NCBI RefSeq assembly: GCF_039954625.1
Contig: NZ_CP157199.1
Coordinates: 248,001-312,000 of the forward strand
Direction: 5' to 3'
Length of the DNA stretch: 64,000 bases
Origin: Pontimicrobium sp. SW4
GTDB lineage: Bacteria > Bacteroidota > Bacteroidia > Flavobacteriales > Flavobacteriaceae
The translations under genes were made by a program, and so were the position numbers. How positions within the stretch are numbered: position 1 is the stretch's first letter; every line of letters starts with the position of its first letter. The notes beneath the pieces are model-generated. The model worked only from the letters and a program-made list of their open reading frames with translations. It was not told where the DNA came from and ran no database searches. Shown piece by piece: positions 16,972-26,129 of this stretch.

Positions 16972-17570
16972 TTAGAAATGAGTTTTAAAAATTTTGGATA
17001 TCCTTGAAGATCCTCAAAGGTATCAATATCATTTAGAGTTTCAATGAGTGAAACTTCAATTTTTTTCTGTTTTAATTCTGCTAAAGTTTCATCTAATAAG
17101 GTTGTGGTACTCCATGCTTTGTTTTGAAAAATGCAATTATAAAATTTAGACATTCCAACAAGATAATAGCCTCCATCTTCAGCTGGACCGAAAACAACGT
17201 CATTCTGCAATAATGACCTAAAACCTTCATGAATAATAGTTTCGGTAATATTTGGCAAATCTGACCCAATAAGTACAATTTCGGCATAACCATCATCAAA
17301 CCCATCTTGAAATGCATTGCTCATTCGCTCTCCTAAATTGGCTCCTTTTTGGACTGCTTTATAATCATTTGGCCATTTTTCATGAATAATTGCATCTGAA
17401 AAATAGATGCGTTTATCAACATTAATGGTAGAAGTCGCGTTTTCTGTAACCTCAACTAAGGCTTTATAAATTGTGAAAGCATTTTCATTACCAACAGTTT
17501 TAGCCAAACGTGTCTTGACCTTTCCAAGTTTGATATTTTTAACAAAAATGACGAGTAATTTTTTTGACAT
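16968..17570 (-). CDS. TIGR04282-type arsenosugar biosynthesis glycosyltransferase (DUF2064)
   Basis: A 200-residue protein with the compact nucleotidyl/glycosyl transferase fold of DUF2064. Motifs: FVKNIKLGKVKTRLAKTVG near residue 10 (sugar-nucleotide loop), VLIGSDLPNI near 100 (DxP-type metal site) and FGPAEDGGYYLVGM near 133. The family is found next to TIGR04283, ArsM and ArsS proteins. It is likely to attach or transfer a group during assembly of the arsenosugar aglycone. It overlaps the PNP gene by 4 bases and follows arsS by 3 bases. Confidence 0.87.
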   Translation of the reverse strand: MSKKLLVIFVKNIKLGKVKTRLAKTVGNENAFTIYKALVEVTENATSTINVDKRIYFSDAIIHEKWPNDYKAVQKGANLGERMSNAFQDGFDDGYAEIVLIGSDLPNITETIIHEGFRSLLQNDVVFGPAEDGGYYLVGMSKFYNCIFQNKAWSTTTLLDETLAELKQKKIEVSLIETLNDIDTFEDLQGYPKFLKLISK

Positions 17571-17573
17571 ATT

Positions 17574-18638
17574 TTAAGCTACAGTACCTTGGCAACTGCT
17601 TCCAGCTCCTGCAGTACAGCCATAACAATGTTGAGAGATTATAATGTTTCTGTCGTTTAGTAAATCTTCATTATAATCACTTATATGTTTTACTTTGCTT
17701 GCAACCTTTAAATCTAACATTTGATTAAAATCGCAATCGTATAACCATCCATCCCAACTAACAGAAATCGTATTGGTACACATCACGTTTGCAACAGCTG
17801 CTGGATTGTAAGCATCAACTAAGGCATACATATAATCTTCATAATTTTCTGAAGCAATTAAATAGTCTAAAAACCTTGAAATAGGTAAATTGGTTATGGC
17901 AAATAAATTATGAAACTGAATATTGAAATCTTCTAACAAAGCTTTTTTGAAATCCTTTTCCATCGAAGCTTGATCACTTGGTAAAAAAGCACCTGAAGGA
18001 TTATAAACTAAATCTAATTTCAAGTCACTATTCGGCATCCCATAGCCAATTGCATTTAAGTCTTGCAAGGCTTTTATTGATTGATTAAAAACGCCTTCAC
18101 CACGCTGTTTGTCTGTTTTTCCGCGTGTCCAATGAGGCATCGAACTCACCACATGAACATTGTGTTTTTTGAAGAATTCGGGTAAATCGTAATACTTTTT
18201 ATTGGCTCTAATAATGGTTAAGTTAGAACGAACAATAAAATCTTTTATACCAGCTTTTGAAGCTTCCTCAACAAACCACCTAAAATTAGGATTCATTTCT
18301 GGAGCTCCTCCAGTTAAGTCCAATGTATGTGATCCAGTATTTTTAATCACCTCCAAGCATTGCTGCATAGTTTCAAGCGTCATAATTTCTTTACGATCTG
18401 GACCAGCATCTACATGGCAATGCTCACAAACTTGGTTACACATATAGCCAACATTAATTTGAAGAATTTCAAGTTTCTTAGGTCTTAATGGGAACTGTCC
18501 AATTTCAGCAATTTTGTCTTTAAATTTTGGTAGTTCACCAGTTTTAAAAATCCCATTAGATAGAATTTCTAGCTGCCTATTGCTATTGGCTAATTCGCTT
18601 TCGCGTTTATGTAAAGATTGTGTTTTGAGTTTTGTCAT
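17574..18638 (-). CDS. arsS: Arsenosugar biosynthesis radical SAM protein ArsS
   Basis: A 354-residue radical SAM enzyme. The 4Fe-4S motif is CNQVCEHC with Cys67, Cys71 and Cys74, the CxxxCxxC pattern. TLDLTGGAPEMNP near residue 108 is the SAM-binding GGxP/GGE-like region. The C-terminal DUF3641 part ends with CYGCTAGAGSSCQGT, a cysteine-rich tail that may carry an auxiliary cluster or bind arsenic. Characterised ArsS from a cyanobacterium joins a 5'-deoxyadenosyl group to dimethylarsenite. It is the second gene of the operon, 8 bases after the peroxidase-like gene and 3 bases before the TIGR04282 gene. Confidence 0.92.
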   Translation of the reverse strand: MTKLKTQSLHKRESELANSNRQLEILSNGIFKTGELPKFKDKIAEIGQFPLRPKKLEILQINVGYMCNQVCEHCHVDAGPDRKEIMTLETMQQCLEVIKNTGSHTLDLTGGAPEMNPNFRWFVEEASKAGIKDFIVRSNLTIIRANKKYYDLPEFFKKHNVHVVSSMPHWTRGKTDKQRGEGVFNQSIKALQDLNAIGYGMPNSDLKLDLVYNPSGAFLPSDQASMEKDFKKALLEDFNIQFHNLFAITNLPISRFLDYLIASENYEDYMYALVDAYNPAAVANVMCTNTISVSWDGWLYDCDFNQMLDLKVASKVKHISDYNEDLLNDRNIIISQHCYGCTAGAGSSCQGTVA

Positions 18639-18646
18639 AAGTTGTT

Positions 18647-18982
18647 TTATCCATCTAGTTTATTCACTTTGTTCATCATTTGAACACCATGAACTAGAGC
18701 AGCTCCACTTTTAATAGCAGCTCCAACATGAACAGCTTCCATCATTTCTTCTTTAGTTATGCCACGTTGCAAACCATCTTTTGAATAAGCATCGATGCAG
18801 TATGGACATTTTTCAGTATGTGATACAGCCAATGCAATTAGTGATTTTTCACGAGCAGTTAAAGCTCCTTCTTTGAAAACTGAATTGTAATAATCGAAAA
18901 ATTTGGTCCCAAGTTCTTCACTCCATTCGGTAATATTCCCAAATTTTCTAAGATCTGCTGGGTCGTAATATGTTTTAGACAT
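18647..18982 (-). CDS. Arsenosugar biosynthesis-associated peroxidase-like protein (AhpD/CMD family)
   Basis: A 111-residue all-helical protein of the AhpD/carboxymuconolactone decarboxylase family. The redox motif CPYC is at Cys59 and Cys62, with the catalytic His of the family nearby (SHTEKC, residue 55). It is the first gene of the seven-gene arsenosugar operon. A thiol-peroxidase or disulfide reductase role protecting thiol-bound arsenicals or ArsS is plausible, but its step is unproven. A weak -7 match (TATTTTTC on the minus strand, 19014-19021) lies 32 bases upstream. Confidence 0.87.
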   Translation of the reverse strand: MSKTYYDPADLRKFGNITEWSEELGTKFFDYYNSVFKEGALTAREKSLIALAVSHTEKCPYCIDAYSKDGLQRGITKEEMMEAVHVGAAIKSGAALVHGVQMMNKVNKLDG

Positions 18983-19163
18983 TTATATAAATTTAAGTCG
19001 TTTTCATTAGTTCGAAAAATATACAAAAGATTACACTTATGCTATTAAAAGATTCTTAATTAAAAGCACAAAAACGCCTATTGTTTTTAATTTAAAATCA
19101 ATTTAACATTGAAACCTTAAAGAAAAGTAATTAAATTGCAACTTATATAATTATTTGAATAAT

Positions 19164-21986
19164 ATGAAAATGAGAAGCACCCAAAAAATTAAAAATTTAT
19201 TACTAAATCTATGCCTTGTAGTGTTAGGTTTTACTGTGTCTGCACAAAATTTAAACCAACCACTACCTGTAGATCAAAGTATTAAAAAGGGAGTCTTGCC
19301 AAACGGTATGACTTATTATTTGCACAGTACAGATGTTACAAAAGATGTGGCAAGCTATTATATAATTCAAAATGTTGGATCTGTTTTAGAAAATGACGAC
19401 CAACAAGGATTGGCTCACTTTTTAGAACATATGGCATTTAACGGCACTGAGAACTTTGAAGGAAAAGGCATTTTAAATACTCTTGAAAAGGAAGGTATTG
19501 TATTTGGAAAAGATATTAATGCGTATACATCTTTTGATGAAACAGTGTATAATATTGATAATGTGCCAACAACACCTGAGTTAATAGAAACAGGATTGTT
19601 AATTCTTCGTGATTGGTCTAATTATTTGTCGTTAACAGACGAAGAGATTGATGCAGAAAGAGGCGTGATTAAAGAAGAATGGCGAACACGCCAAAGTGGG
19701 CAAATGCGAATTTTGCAACAATCTATCGAGACGATGTTTGGTGGTTCAAAATATGCAAAACGCATTCCAATAGGAGATATGGACGTTATTGAGAATTTTG
19801 AGTATAAAGCACTTCGTGATTTTTATCACGATTGGTATCGAACAGATTTACAAGCAATAGCCATAGTAGGTGATTTTGATGTTGATGAGATGGAGAAAAA
19901 AATAATAGAAAAATTCTCATCAATTCCAGCGGTTGAAAATGGACCTGAACGTGTTGTAGTTAAAATTGAGGACAACGAAAAACTTATGTATGATATAGCT
20001 ATGGATAAGGAAGTGTCTACAGCTAATATTTCATTTGGTATTCGACATGATAAATCCTTAAAAGACGAAACAATTGTTGATTTAGCTCAAGGTCTTATTG
20101 ATAATATAATTTCAAGTATTTTAAGCACACGTTTTCAAGAAATCTCGCAAACTCCAGATGCACCTTTTATGGCAGTTGGGGCTGGTTTTGGAGATATGAC
20201 TAGAGTGCACAATGCCTTTAATGTTCGTGTTTTTCCTAAACCTGACATGCAGCAAGAAGCATTTAAATTAGCTATGGCTGAAATTAATAGAGCAGTTAAG
20301 TTTGGATTTACTAATGCTGAAATCACTAGAGTTAAAGCACAATTATCTAATAGTTACGAAAACCAGATAGCAAAACGTAATGATCGTCCACATGGACAAA
20401 TAATACGGTCTATCCAAAAAAATTATCTTGAGAATGCACATTTAACAGATATCGAAAAGGAATATGAGATTGTAAAGGTGTTGTTTAATGTAATAACTCA
20501 AGACCATTTGTTAAAGAGAATGCAAGGTATATATACTCAAAAAAATAGAAGTATCGTTGTAACAGGTGTAGAAGGGAAAAACAATTTAACAGAAGAACAG
20601 GCAATTCAAATCTTAAATGAGGTTGAAAACGATGAGACTCTAAAACCTTATGAAGAGGAGGAGGAAGTAAAATCATTAATGACAGGAGTTAATCTAGTTC
20701 CTGGAAAAATTGTAAGTGAAAAAACAAATGAAACTCTAGGGTTTACAACTTTTGCCTTAAGTAATGGGATTAATGTACATTACAAGTTTGCAGATAAAAA
20801 TAAAAACGATGTAAAACTAGAAGCCATAAGTGATGGTGGAAAATCGTTATTAAAAGTTGATGAATTGCCATCAGCTGAAATAGTTGGTAATGTAGCACAG
20901 CTATCTGGGCTTGGTGAATTTTCAATGACAGACTTGCCTAAAGTTCTAGCTGGAAAAACAGCAAATACATTTTTTAGCATTGGAGAAACCACAGAAGCTA
21001 TAATTGGATCATCTTCAACAAAAGATGTTGAAACGATGTTGCAAATGGTTAATTTACGCTTTATAAAGCCACGTTTTGATGAAACCAGTTATAGTATATT
21101 AATGCAAAACGTTGATAATTTTTTAACAAGAAAAAGTAAAGATTTAAATTCTAAAATGTCCGATAGTGTAACTACAACACTCTATGGTAATAACCATCCG
21201 ACAAAACGTATTTTTAATAAAGCATTTGTTGAAGATATGAGTTTTGAAAAATCGAAAGCGGTTTACAATAGCCGATTCAATAATGCTGCCGATTTTACAT
21301 TTTTTATTGTTGGTGACGTTGCAAAAGACGATTTAAAACCATTATTGGCTAACTATATTGCTAGTATTCCAACTACAAATCTTAAAGAAAATTGGAAAAA
21401 CAATGCTGTAGAATGGTCTGCTAAAAACGTAGATAAAGATATTTATTTACCAATGGAAGATCCAAAAAGCTCTGTTCGTATTGCTTATAAAAAAGAAATG
21501 CCTCATACTTTAAAAGATGAAATTTTAATGGAGGCATTTGGGAAAATATTACAGTTGCGTTACACCGAAGCTTTAAGAGAAGACGAAGGAGGTACATATG
21601 GAGCTAGCAGTTCTGGTTTTATGGTAAAAGAACCAAGGTCTTTGGCTTATTTATCAGTGTCTTTTGATTGTAATCCAGATCTTGTTGAAAAATTAATAGC
21701 AATCGTTCATAAAGAAATTGAAACGATTAAAAATGGTACTGTTATACAAGACGATTTGGATAAAATAACAACTAATATTTTAAAAGAAAGAGAAGATAGT
21801 AAGAGCTTTAATGCTTACGAAATGACCTCAATAAAGAATTTGATATTAGAAGGTTATAACATGAATGCACCTGGAAACTTCGAAAATATTGTTAAATCAA
21901 TCACAAAGAAAGATATTCAGGATATGGCAAAAAGATTGTTAGATGACCATAAATCGTTTGAAATTGTATTTAAACCAGAGCAGTAG
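19164..21986 (+). CDS. M16 family zinc metallopeptidase (pitrilysin/insulinase type)
   Basis: A 940-residue secreted peptidase with the two-part layout of M16 enzymes. A signal peptide (KNLLLNLCLVVLGFTVSAQ) covers about the first 28 residues. The inverted zinc motif is HFLEH (His85, Glu88, His89), and the third ligand lies in the downstream VIKEEW stretch near residue 165. A second, inactive M16 half starts near residue 520 and carries the RxYTEALREDEGGTYG substrate-binding motif near 810. I chose ATG 19164 over the TTG at 19155. It is likely a periplasmic or cell-surface oligopeptidase. It diverges from the arsenosugar operon across 181 bases. Confidence 0.9.
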   Translation: MKMRSTQKIKNLLLNLCLVVLGFTVSAQNLNQPLPVDQSIKKGVLPNGMTYYLHSTDVTKDVASYYIIQNVGSVLENDDQQGLAHFLEHMAFNGTENFEGKGILNTLEKEGIVFGKDINAYTSFDETVYNIDNVPTTPELIETGLLILRDWSNYLSLTDEEIDAERGVIKEEWRTRQSGQMRILQQSIETMFGGSKYAKRIPIGDMDVIENFEYKALRDFYHDWYRTDLQAIAIVGDFDVDEMEKKIIEKFSSIPAVENGPERVVVKIEDNEKLMYDIAMDKEVSTANISFGIRHDKSLKDETIVDLAQGLIDNIISSILSTRFQEISQTPDAPFMAVGAGFGDMTRVHNAFNVRVFPKPDMQQEAFKLAMAEINRAVKFGFTNAEITRVKAQLSNSYENQIAKRNDRPHGQIIRSIQKNYLENAHLTDIEKEYEIVKVLFNVITQDHLLKRMQGIYTQKNRSIVVTGVEGKNNLTEEQAIQILNEVENDETLKPYEEEEEVKSLMTGVNLVPGKIVSEKTNETLGFTTFALSNGINVHYKFADKNKNDVKLEAISDGGKSLLKVDELPSAEIVGNVAQLSGLGEFSMTDLPKVLAGKTANTFFSIGETTEAIIGSSSTKDVETMLQMVNLRFIKPRFDETSYSILMQNVDNFLTRKSKDLNSKMSDSVTTTLYGNNHPTKRIFNKAFVEDMSFEKSKAVYNSRFNNAADFTFFIVGDVAKDDLKPLLANYIASIPTTNLKENWKNNAVEWSAKNVDKDIYLPMEDPKSSVRIAYKKEMPHTLKDEILMEAFGKILQLRYTEALREDEGGTYGASSSGFMVKEPRSLAYLSVSFDCNPDLVEKLIAIVHKEIETIKNGTVIQDDLDKITTNILKEREDSKSFNAYEMTSIKNLILEGYNMNAPGNFENIVKSITKKDIQDMAKRLLDDHKSFEIVFKPEQ

Positions 21987-22005
21987 TATAATGTTAAGTT
22001 AAAAT

Positions 22006-22046
22006 AAATAGGGTTTTAGATACATTTATTCTAAAACGCTATTTTT
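22006..22046 (+). terminator. Terminator-like hairpin after the M16 gene, overlapping the dsbD promoter
   Basis: AAATAG-GG-TTTTAGA (22006-22020) pairs with TCTAAAA-CG-CTATTT (22030-22044) with one mismatch and a 9-base loop, followed by a T run. The T run is also part of the TATTTTTG promoter element at 22040-22047. Confidence 0.55.
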
Positions 22047-22047
22047 G
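22040..22047 (+). promoter_or_regulatory. Promoter -7 element for dsbD (TATTTTTG)
   Basis: A perfect TAnnTTTG match 19 bases before the ATG at 22066. It includes a TTG in frame with dsbD that could be mistaken for a start codon. It overlaps the 3' side of the upstream hairpin. Confidence 0.5.
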
Positions 22048-22065
22048 AATTTGTTTAAAACCATC

Positions 22066-24579
22066 ATGATGAGGCATATCATTGTAATTATTGCTTTTCT
22101 ATTTAGCACTTTGCTCCCTGCTCAAATTTTAGAGCCTGTAAAGTGGGAGTTTCAAACAGAAAAACTATCTGAAGATGAGTATCAGTTAAAATTCATCGCT
22201 TTTGTAGATGATAATTGGGCTATTTATTCCCAAGATATTCCTGATGATGGTCCAATACCTACAAGCTTTGAGTTTGATAAAAGCGATCTATTTACCTTAA
22301 TAGGAAATGTTAAGGAAAATGATAAAAATAAGGTAACCAAACACGACCCTGTGTTTAACATGATCTTATCTAAATTTTATAATAAAGCCGAATTTACGCA
22401 AGTTGTAAAGTTGTCAAATCCAAATGCTACCATTACTGGAACGCTTAATTTTATGACCTGTGACGATAAGCGTTGCCTGCCTCCAACAGACGTGCCTTTT
22501 GAATTTAATATTTCTGATAGTTTGTTGGAACAAGAAGACATTCCTGAGTTTAATTTAGGTAGTTCTCAAATACTAGACCCAGTATCGTGGGAATTTGAAA
22601 CGAAGAAAGTTAGTGAGGAAGAATACGATATCATTTTTAAGGCCAATATTGATGATAAATGGGCTGTCTATTCGCAATTTGTTGAAGAAGGAGGGCCTTT
22701 GCCTACCACATTTAATTTTGAAGAAAGTAACGACTATCAACTAATTGACTCAGTTGTTGAAAGTGATGAAAATAAAGTGACAAAACACGACAAGGTGTTT
22801 GACATGGAGGTGTCTAAGTTTTATAACCAAGCCACTTTTACACAACGAATTAAAGTAGTTGGTAATCAATTTGTGATTAATGGTAATGTAGAATATATGA
22901 CTTGTGATGATGAGCAATGTATTTTTAAACCAGACAATCCGTTTACATTTAATTACTCGAAAAACACAGGTTTAGTTGCTGTTAATGATGATGAAAACTT
23001 AGTTGTCAATCCGACTATTGTTAATACGGAAAACACCAACCAGTTACTCTATGGAATGTCTGCAGGTGATATTTCAAAATCTGATATAAATTGTGATATA
23101 GAAGGCGCAACAATAACGTCAAATGTAGAAGAAAAAGGAAAATCTCTTTGGAGCATTTTTGGGCTAGGGTTTTTAGGTGGTTTGTTAGCATTGTTAACAC
23201 CTTGTGTGTTTCCAATGATACCTTTAACGGTAAGTTTTTTTACTAAAAAAAGCGGAGGAAATAATAGCGCAGGCGTGTCAAAAGCATTGCTTTATGGCTT
23301 TTTTATTTTTGCAGTTTATGTGGTATTAAGTGTGCCATTTCATTTATTGGATTCGGTAAACCCAGATATTTTAAATGAAATCTCTACAAATGTTGTATTG
23401 AACGTTATTTTCTTTATCATTTTTGTCTTTTTCGCCTTTTCATTTTTTGGATATTATGAATTAACATTACCAGCACGTTGGACAAACACAACAACGCAAG
23501 GCGAAAATATTGGAGGAGTTTTAGGAATATTCTTCATGGCACTTACTTTAGCCATAGTCTCATTTTCATGTACAGGACCAATTTTAGGCTCATTACTAGC
23601 AGGATCATTAACTGCAGATGGTGGTGCGTGGCAACTTACAGCTGGAATGGCTGGTTTTGGAGTGTCCTTAGGACTGCCTTTCGCATTGTTTGCCATGTTT
23701 CCAAATATGTTAAATGCATTGCCAAAATCTGGAGGTTGGTTAAACACAACCAAAGTAGTTTTAGGATTTTTAGAATTAGCTTTAGCATTTAAATTTTTAT
23801 CAAATGCCGATTTAGTGCAACATTGGGGGGTTTTAAAATTTGAAGCCTTCTTAGGTTTATGGATTATTATATTTGCTGGATTAGCATTGTATATTTTTGG
23901 AAAAATCAGGTTTCCTCACGATTCACCAATTAGAAAATTATCTTTTTTTAGAATTTCTTCTGGAATTTTAGTAGCTGCTTTTGTTGTGTATTTAGTGTCT
24001 GGATTTAGAGTAAATAAAGAAACAGATACGTTTACATCGCTTACTCTACTGAGTGGTTTAACACCACCGGTTGGTTATAGTTTTATAAAGCCTATGGATT
24101 GTCCTAATAAATTGGATTGTTTTAAAGATTTAAAAACAGGAATTGAATATGCCAAAAAAGTTAACAAACCTATTATTCTTGATTTTACAGGATATGCTTG
24201 TGTCAATTGCAGAAAAATGGAAGAACACGTTTGGCCATTACCTTCAATAGATAAGTATTTAAGAAATGATTATGTGTTAATTTCTTTATATGTTGATGAT
24301 AAAAAAGAATTGCCAGAAAGCGAACGTATTGAAGTACCAAGAATAAATGGCGGAACTAGAACATTAAAAAACTATGGACATAAATGGGCGCATTTTCAAA
24401 CACAGTTCTTTCAAACTAATTCGCAACCATATTACGTGTTGTTAAACCCAGATGGTACAAAGATTTTAAATCAACCAGTAGGATATACGCCAAATGAAGA
24501 AGAATATGCGAAATTTTTAGAATGCGGACTTAGTGTTTTTAAAGAATCTAATAAAACGGATTTTAGCATAACACCTTAA
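22066..24579 (+). CDS. dsbD: Thiol:disulfide interchange protein DsbD with duplicated N-terminal domain
   Basis: An 837-residue inner-membrane protein that carries electrons from cytoplasmic thioredoxin to periplasmic disulfides. After a signal peptide there are two copies of the periplasmic DsbD alpha domain (starting EPVKWEFQTEK and DPVSWEFETKK), each with its own Cys pair (TCDDKRC and TCDDEQC). Then come about eight membrane segments with the core cysteines in LLTPCVFPMIP and FSCTGPILGS, and a C-terminal thioredoxin domain with CVNC near residue 725. E. coli DsbD has only one alpha domain, so the length is above usual. I prefer ATG 22066 or 22069 because the TTG at 22045 falls in the promoter. 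Confidence 0.92.
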   Translation: MMRHIIVIIAFLFSTLLPAQILEPVKWEFQTEKLSEDEYQLKFIAFVDDNWAIYSQDIPDDGPIPTSFEFDKSDLFTLIGNVKENDKNKVTKHDPVFNMILSKFYNKAEFTQVVKLSNPNATITGTLNFMTCDDKRCLPPTDVPFEFNISDSLLEQEDIPEFNLGSSQILDPVSWEFETKKVSEEEYDIIFKANIDDKWAVYSQFVEEGGPLPTTFNFEESNDYQLIDSVVESDENKVTKHDKVFDMEVSKFYNQATFTQRIKVVGNQFVINGNVEYMTCDDEQCIFKPDNPFTFNYSKNTGLVAVNDDENLVVNPTIVNTENTNQLLYGMSAGDISKSDINCDIEGATITSNVEEKGKSLWSIFGLGFLGGLLALLTPCVFPMIPLTVSFFTKKSGGNNSAGVSKALLYGFFIFAVYVVLSVPFHLLDSVNPDILNEISTNVVLNVIFFIIFVFFAFSFFGYYELTLPARWTNTTTQGENIGGVLGIFFMALTLAIVSFSCTGPILGSLLAGSLTADGGAWQLTAGMAGFGVSLGLPFALFAMFPNMLNALPKSGGWLNTTKVVLGFLELALAFKFLSNADLVQHWGVLKFEAFLGLWIIIFAGLALYIFGKIRFPHDSPIRKLSFFRISSGILVAAFVVYLVSGFRVNKETDTFTSLTLLSGLTPPVGYSFIKPMDCPNKLDCFKDLKTGIEYAKKVNKPIILDFTGYACVNCRKMEEHVWPLPSIDKYLRNDYVLISLYVDDKKELPESERIEVPRINGGTRTLKNYGHKWAHFQTQFFQTNSQPYYVLLNPDGTKILNQPVGYTPNEEEYAKFLECGLSVFKESNKTDFSITP

Positions 24580-24610
24580 ATATTTAGTTACGTAAAGCAA
24601 TTCTTTTCAC

Positions 24611-24618
24611 TATTTTTG
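24611..24618 (+). promoter_or_regulatory. Promoter -7 element (TATTTTTG)
   Basis: A perfect TAnnTTTG match 25 bases before the ATG at 24643. Its last three bases make an in-frame TTG that should not be taken as the start of the aminotransferase. Confidence 0.55.
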
Positions 24619-24642
24619 TACACGCAAAATTTTAAGAAAACA

Positions 24643-26115
24643 ATGTCAACCGAGTTAGAAAAATATTTCCAAACATTTAGAAAAAATATTGTTGGGATTG
24701 ATGAATCCTTCGAATCGCCTTATGGTAAAAAAGACATTATTTATGCCGATTGGACTGCAAGTGGGCGGTTGTACAGACCTATAGAAGAAAAGATGTTGAA
24801 TGCTATTGGACCCTATGTGGCTAATACGCATACTGAAACATCAATTACAGGGTCTTCAATGACGCATGCGTATCATGAAGCGCGAAATATTATTAAAAAG
24901 CATGTTAATGCATCAACTGATGATATCCTCATTACTGTTGGCTCAGGAATGACAGGCGCAATCAATAAGTTTCAACGCATTTTAGGACTAAAAGTTTCTG
25001 AAAACTTAAAGGACTACACCAATATTCCTAGCGATATACGACCTGTGGTTTTTGTGACTCATATGGAGCATCATTCAAATCAAACCTCTTGGTTAGAAAC
25101 TATTGCTAAAGTTGAAGTAATTCCATGTGATGAAGTTGGCTTGGTGTGCATGAAAAGCTATCAAAAGCTTTTAGACAAGTATAAAGACCACCCAATAAAA
25201 ATAGCTGCTGTTACGGCATGTTCTAACGTCACAGGAATTAAAACAGATTATCATGCTATTGCGAAACTAATACACCAAAATAATGGTTTATGTTTTGTCG
25301 ATTTTGCATGTTCGGCACCTTATGTAGAGATAAATATGCATCCTGAAGATGAAGAGGCGTATTTAGATGCTGTCATGTTTTCACCACATAAATTTTTAGG
25401 AGGACCTGGAGCTTCGGGAGTTTTAATATTCAACAAGAAATTATATAAAAATTTAGTGCCAGATAATCCAGGAGGAGGAACAGTATCTTATACTAATCCT
25501 TGGGGAGATCATGATTATGTTGATGATATCGAATCTCGAGAAGATGGCGGAACTCCAGGGTTTTTACAAGCTATTAAAATAGCTTTGTCTATTAAACTTA
25601 AGGAGCAAATGGGTGTTGAAAATATTTTGCAACGAGAGCATGAAATGAATACTATTATTTTAGACAAACTATCTAAAATTGAAAACCTTCAAATTTTAGC
25701 GGGACATCATAAAGAGCGTCTAGGAGTATATTCATTTTACATTATAGATGCACATTATAATTTAGTGGTTAAACTCTTAAATGATCGTTATGGTATTCAA
25801 ACCAGAGGAGGTTGTTCATGTGCAGGAACGTATGGTCATTTTTTGCTAAATGTAGATTTACCAACGTCAAAAGCTATTGAATTGAAGATTTTAGAAGGCT
25901 GTTTAATTGAAAGACCAGGTTGGGTGCGAATGTCAATTCATCCAACAATGACAGATAAAGAAGTGCATTTTATTTGTGATGCGATTAAAGATGTAGCAAA
26001 AAATTATGAAGCTTGGGGTAAGGATTACGAATATAATGCGATTAAGAACGAATTCGAGCACAATCAAAATTTAGAAATAGAAAAAGAAATAACCAACAAT
26101 TGGTTTAATGTTTAA
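24643..26115 (+). CDS. Class V aminotransferase (cysteine desulfurase-like, PLP)
   Basis: A 490-residue PLP enzyme of the class V (SufS/NifS-like) group. Seen: TVGSGMTGAINKFQ near residue 108 (cofactor phosphate), THMEHHSNQTSW near 145 (ring-stacking His), FACSAPY near 222, SPHKFLGGPGASG near 250 with the PLP-binding lysine, and RGGCSCAGTYGH near 395 with a cysteine in the position used for persulfide formation. The start at 24643 follows a strong promoter match; the upstream TTG lies in it. It might be a cysteine desulfurase, selenocysteine lyase or an aminotransferase; substrate unknown. It stands 14 bases from trxB, so both may share sulfur/thiol metabolism. Confidence 0.82.
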   Translation: MSTELEKYFQTFRKNIVGIDESFESPYGKKDIIYADWTASGRLYRPIEEKMLNAIGPYVANTHTETSITGSSMTHAYHEARNIIKKHVNASTDDILITVGSGMTGAINKFQRILGLKVSENLKDYTNIPSDIRPVVFVTHMEHHSNQTSWLETIAKVEVIPCDEVGLVCMKSYQKLLDKYKDHPIKIAAVTACSNVTGIKTDYHAIAKLIHQNNGLCFVDFACSAPYVEINMHPEDEEAYLDAVMFSPHKFLGGPGASGVLIFNKKLYKNLVPDNPGGGTVSYTNPWGDHDYVDDIESREDGGTPGFLQAIKIALSIKLKEQMGVENILQREHEMNTIILDKLSKIENLQILAGHHKERLGVYSFYIIDAHYNLVVKLLNDRYGIQTRGGCSCAGTYGHFLLNVDLPTSKAIELKILEGCLIERPGWVRMSIHPTMTDKEVHFICDAIKDVAKNYEAWGKDYEYNAIKNEFEHNQNLEIEKEITNNWFNV

Positions 26116-26129
26116 AATTGATTAATAAA

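Noticed and set aside
22045..22065. TTG start for dsbD
   Set aside because: The TTG is the end of the TATTTTTG promoter box; ATG 22066 or 22069 follows.
24616..24642. TTG start for the class V aminotransferase
   Set aside because: The TTG is part of the TATTTTTG promoter box; ATG 24643 fits homologues.
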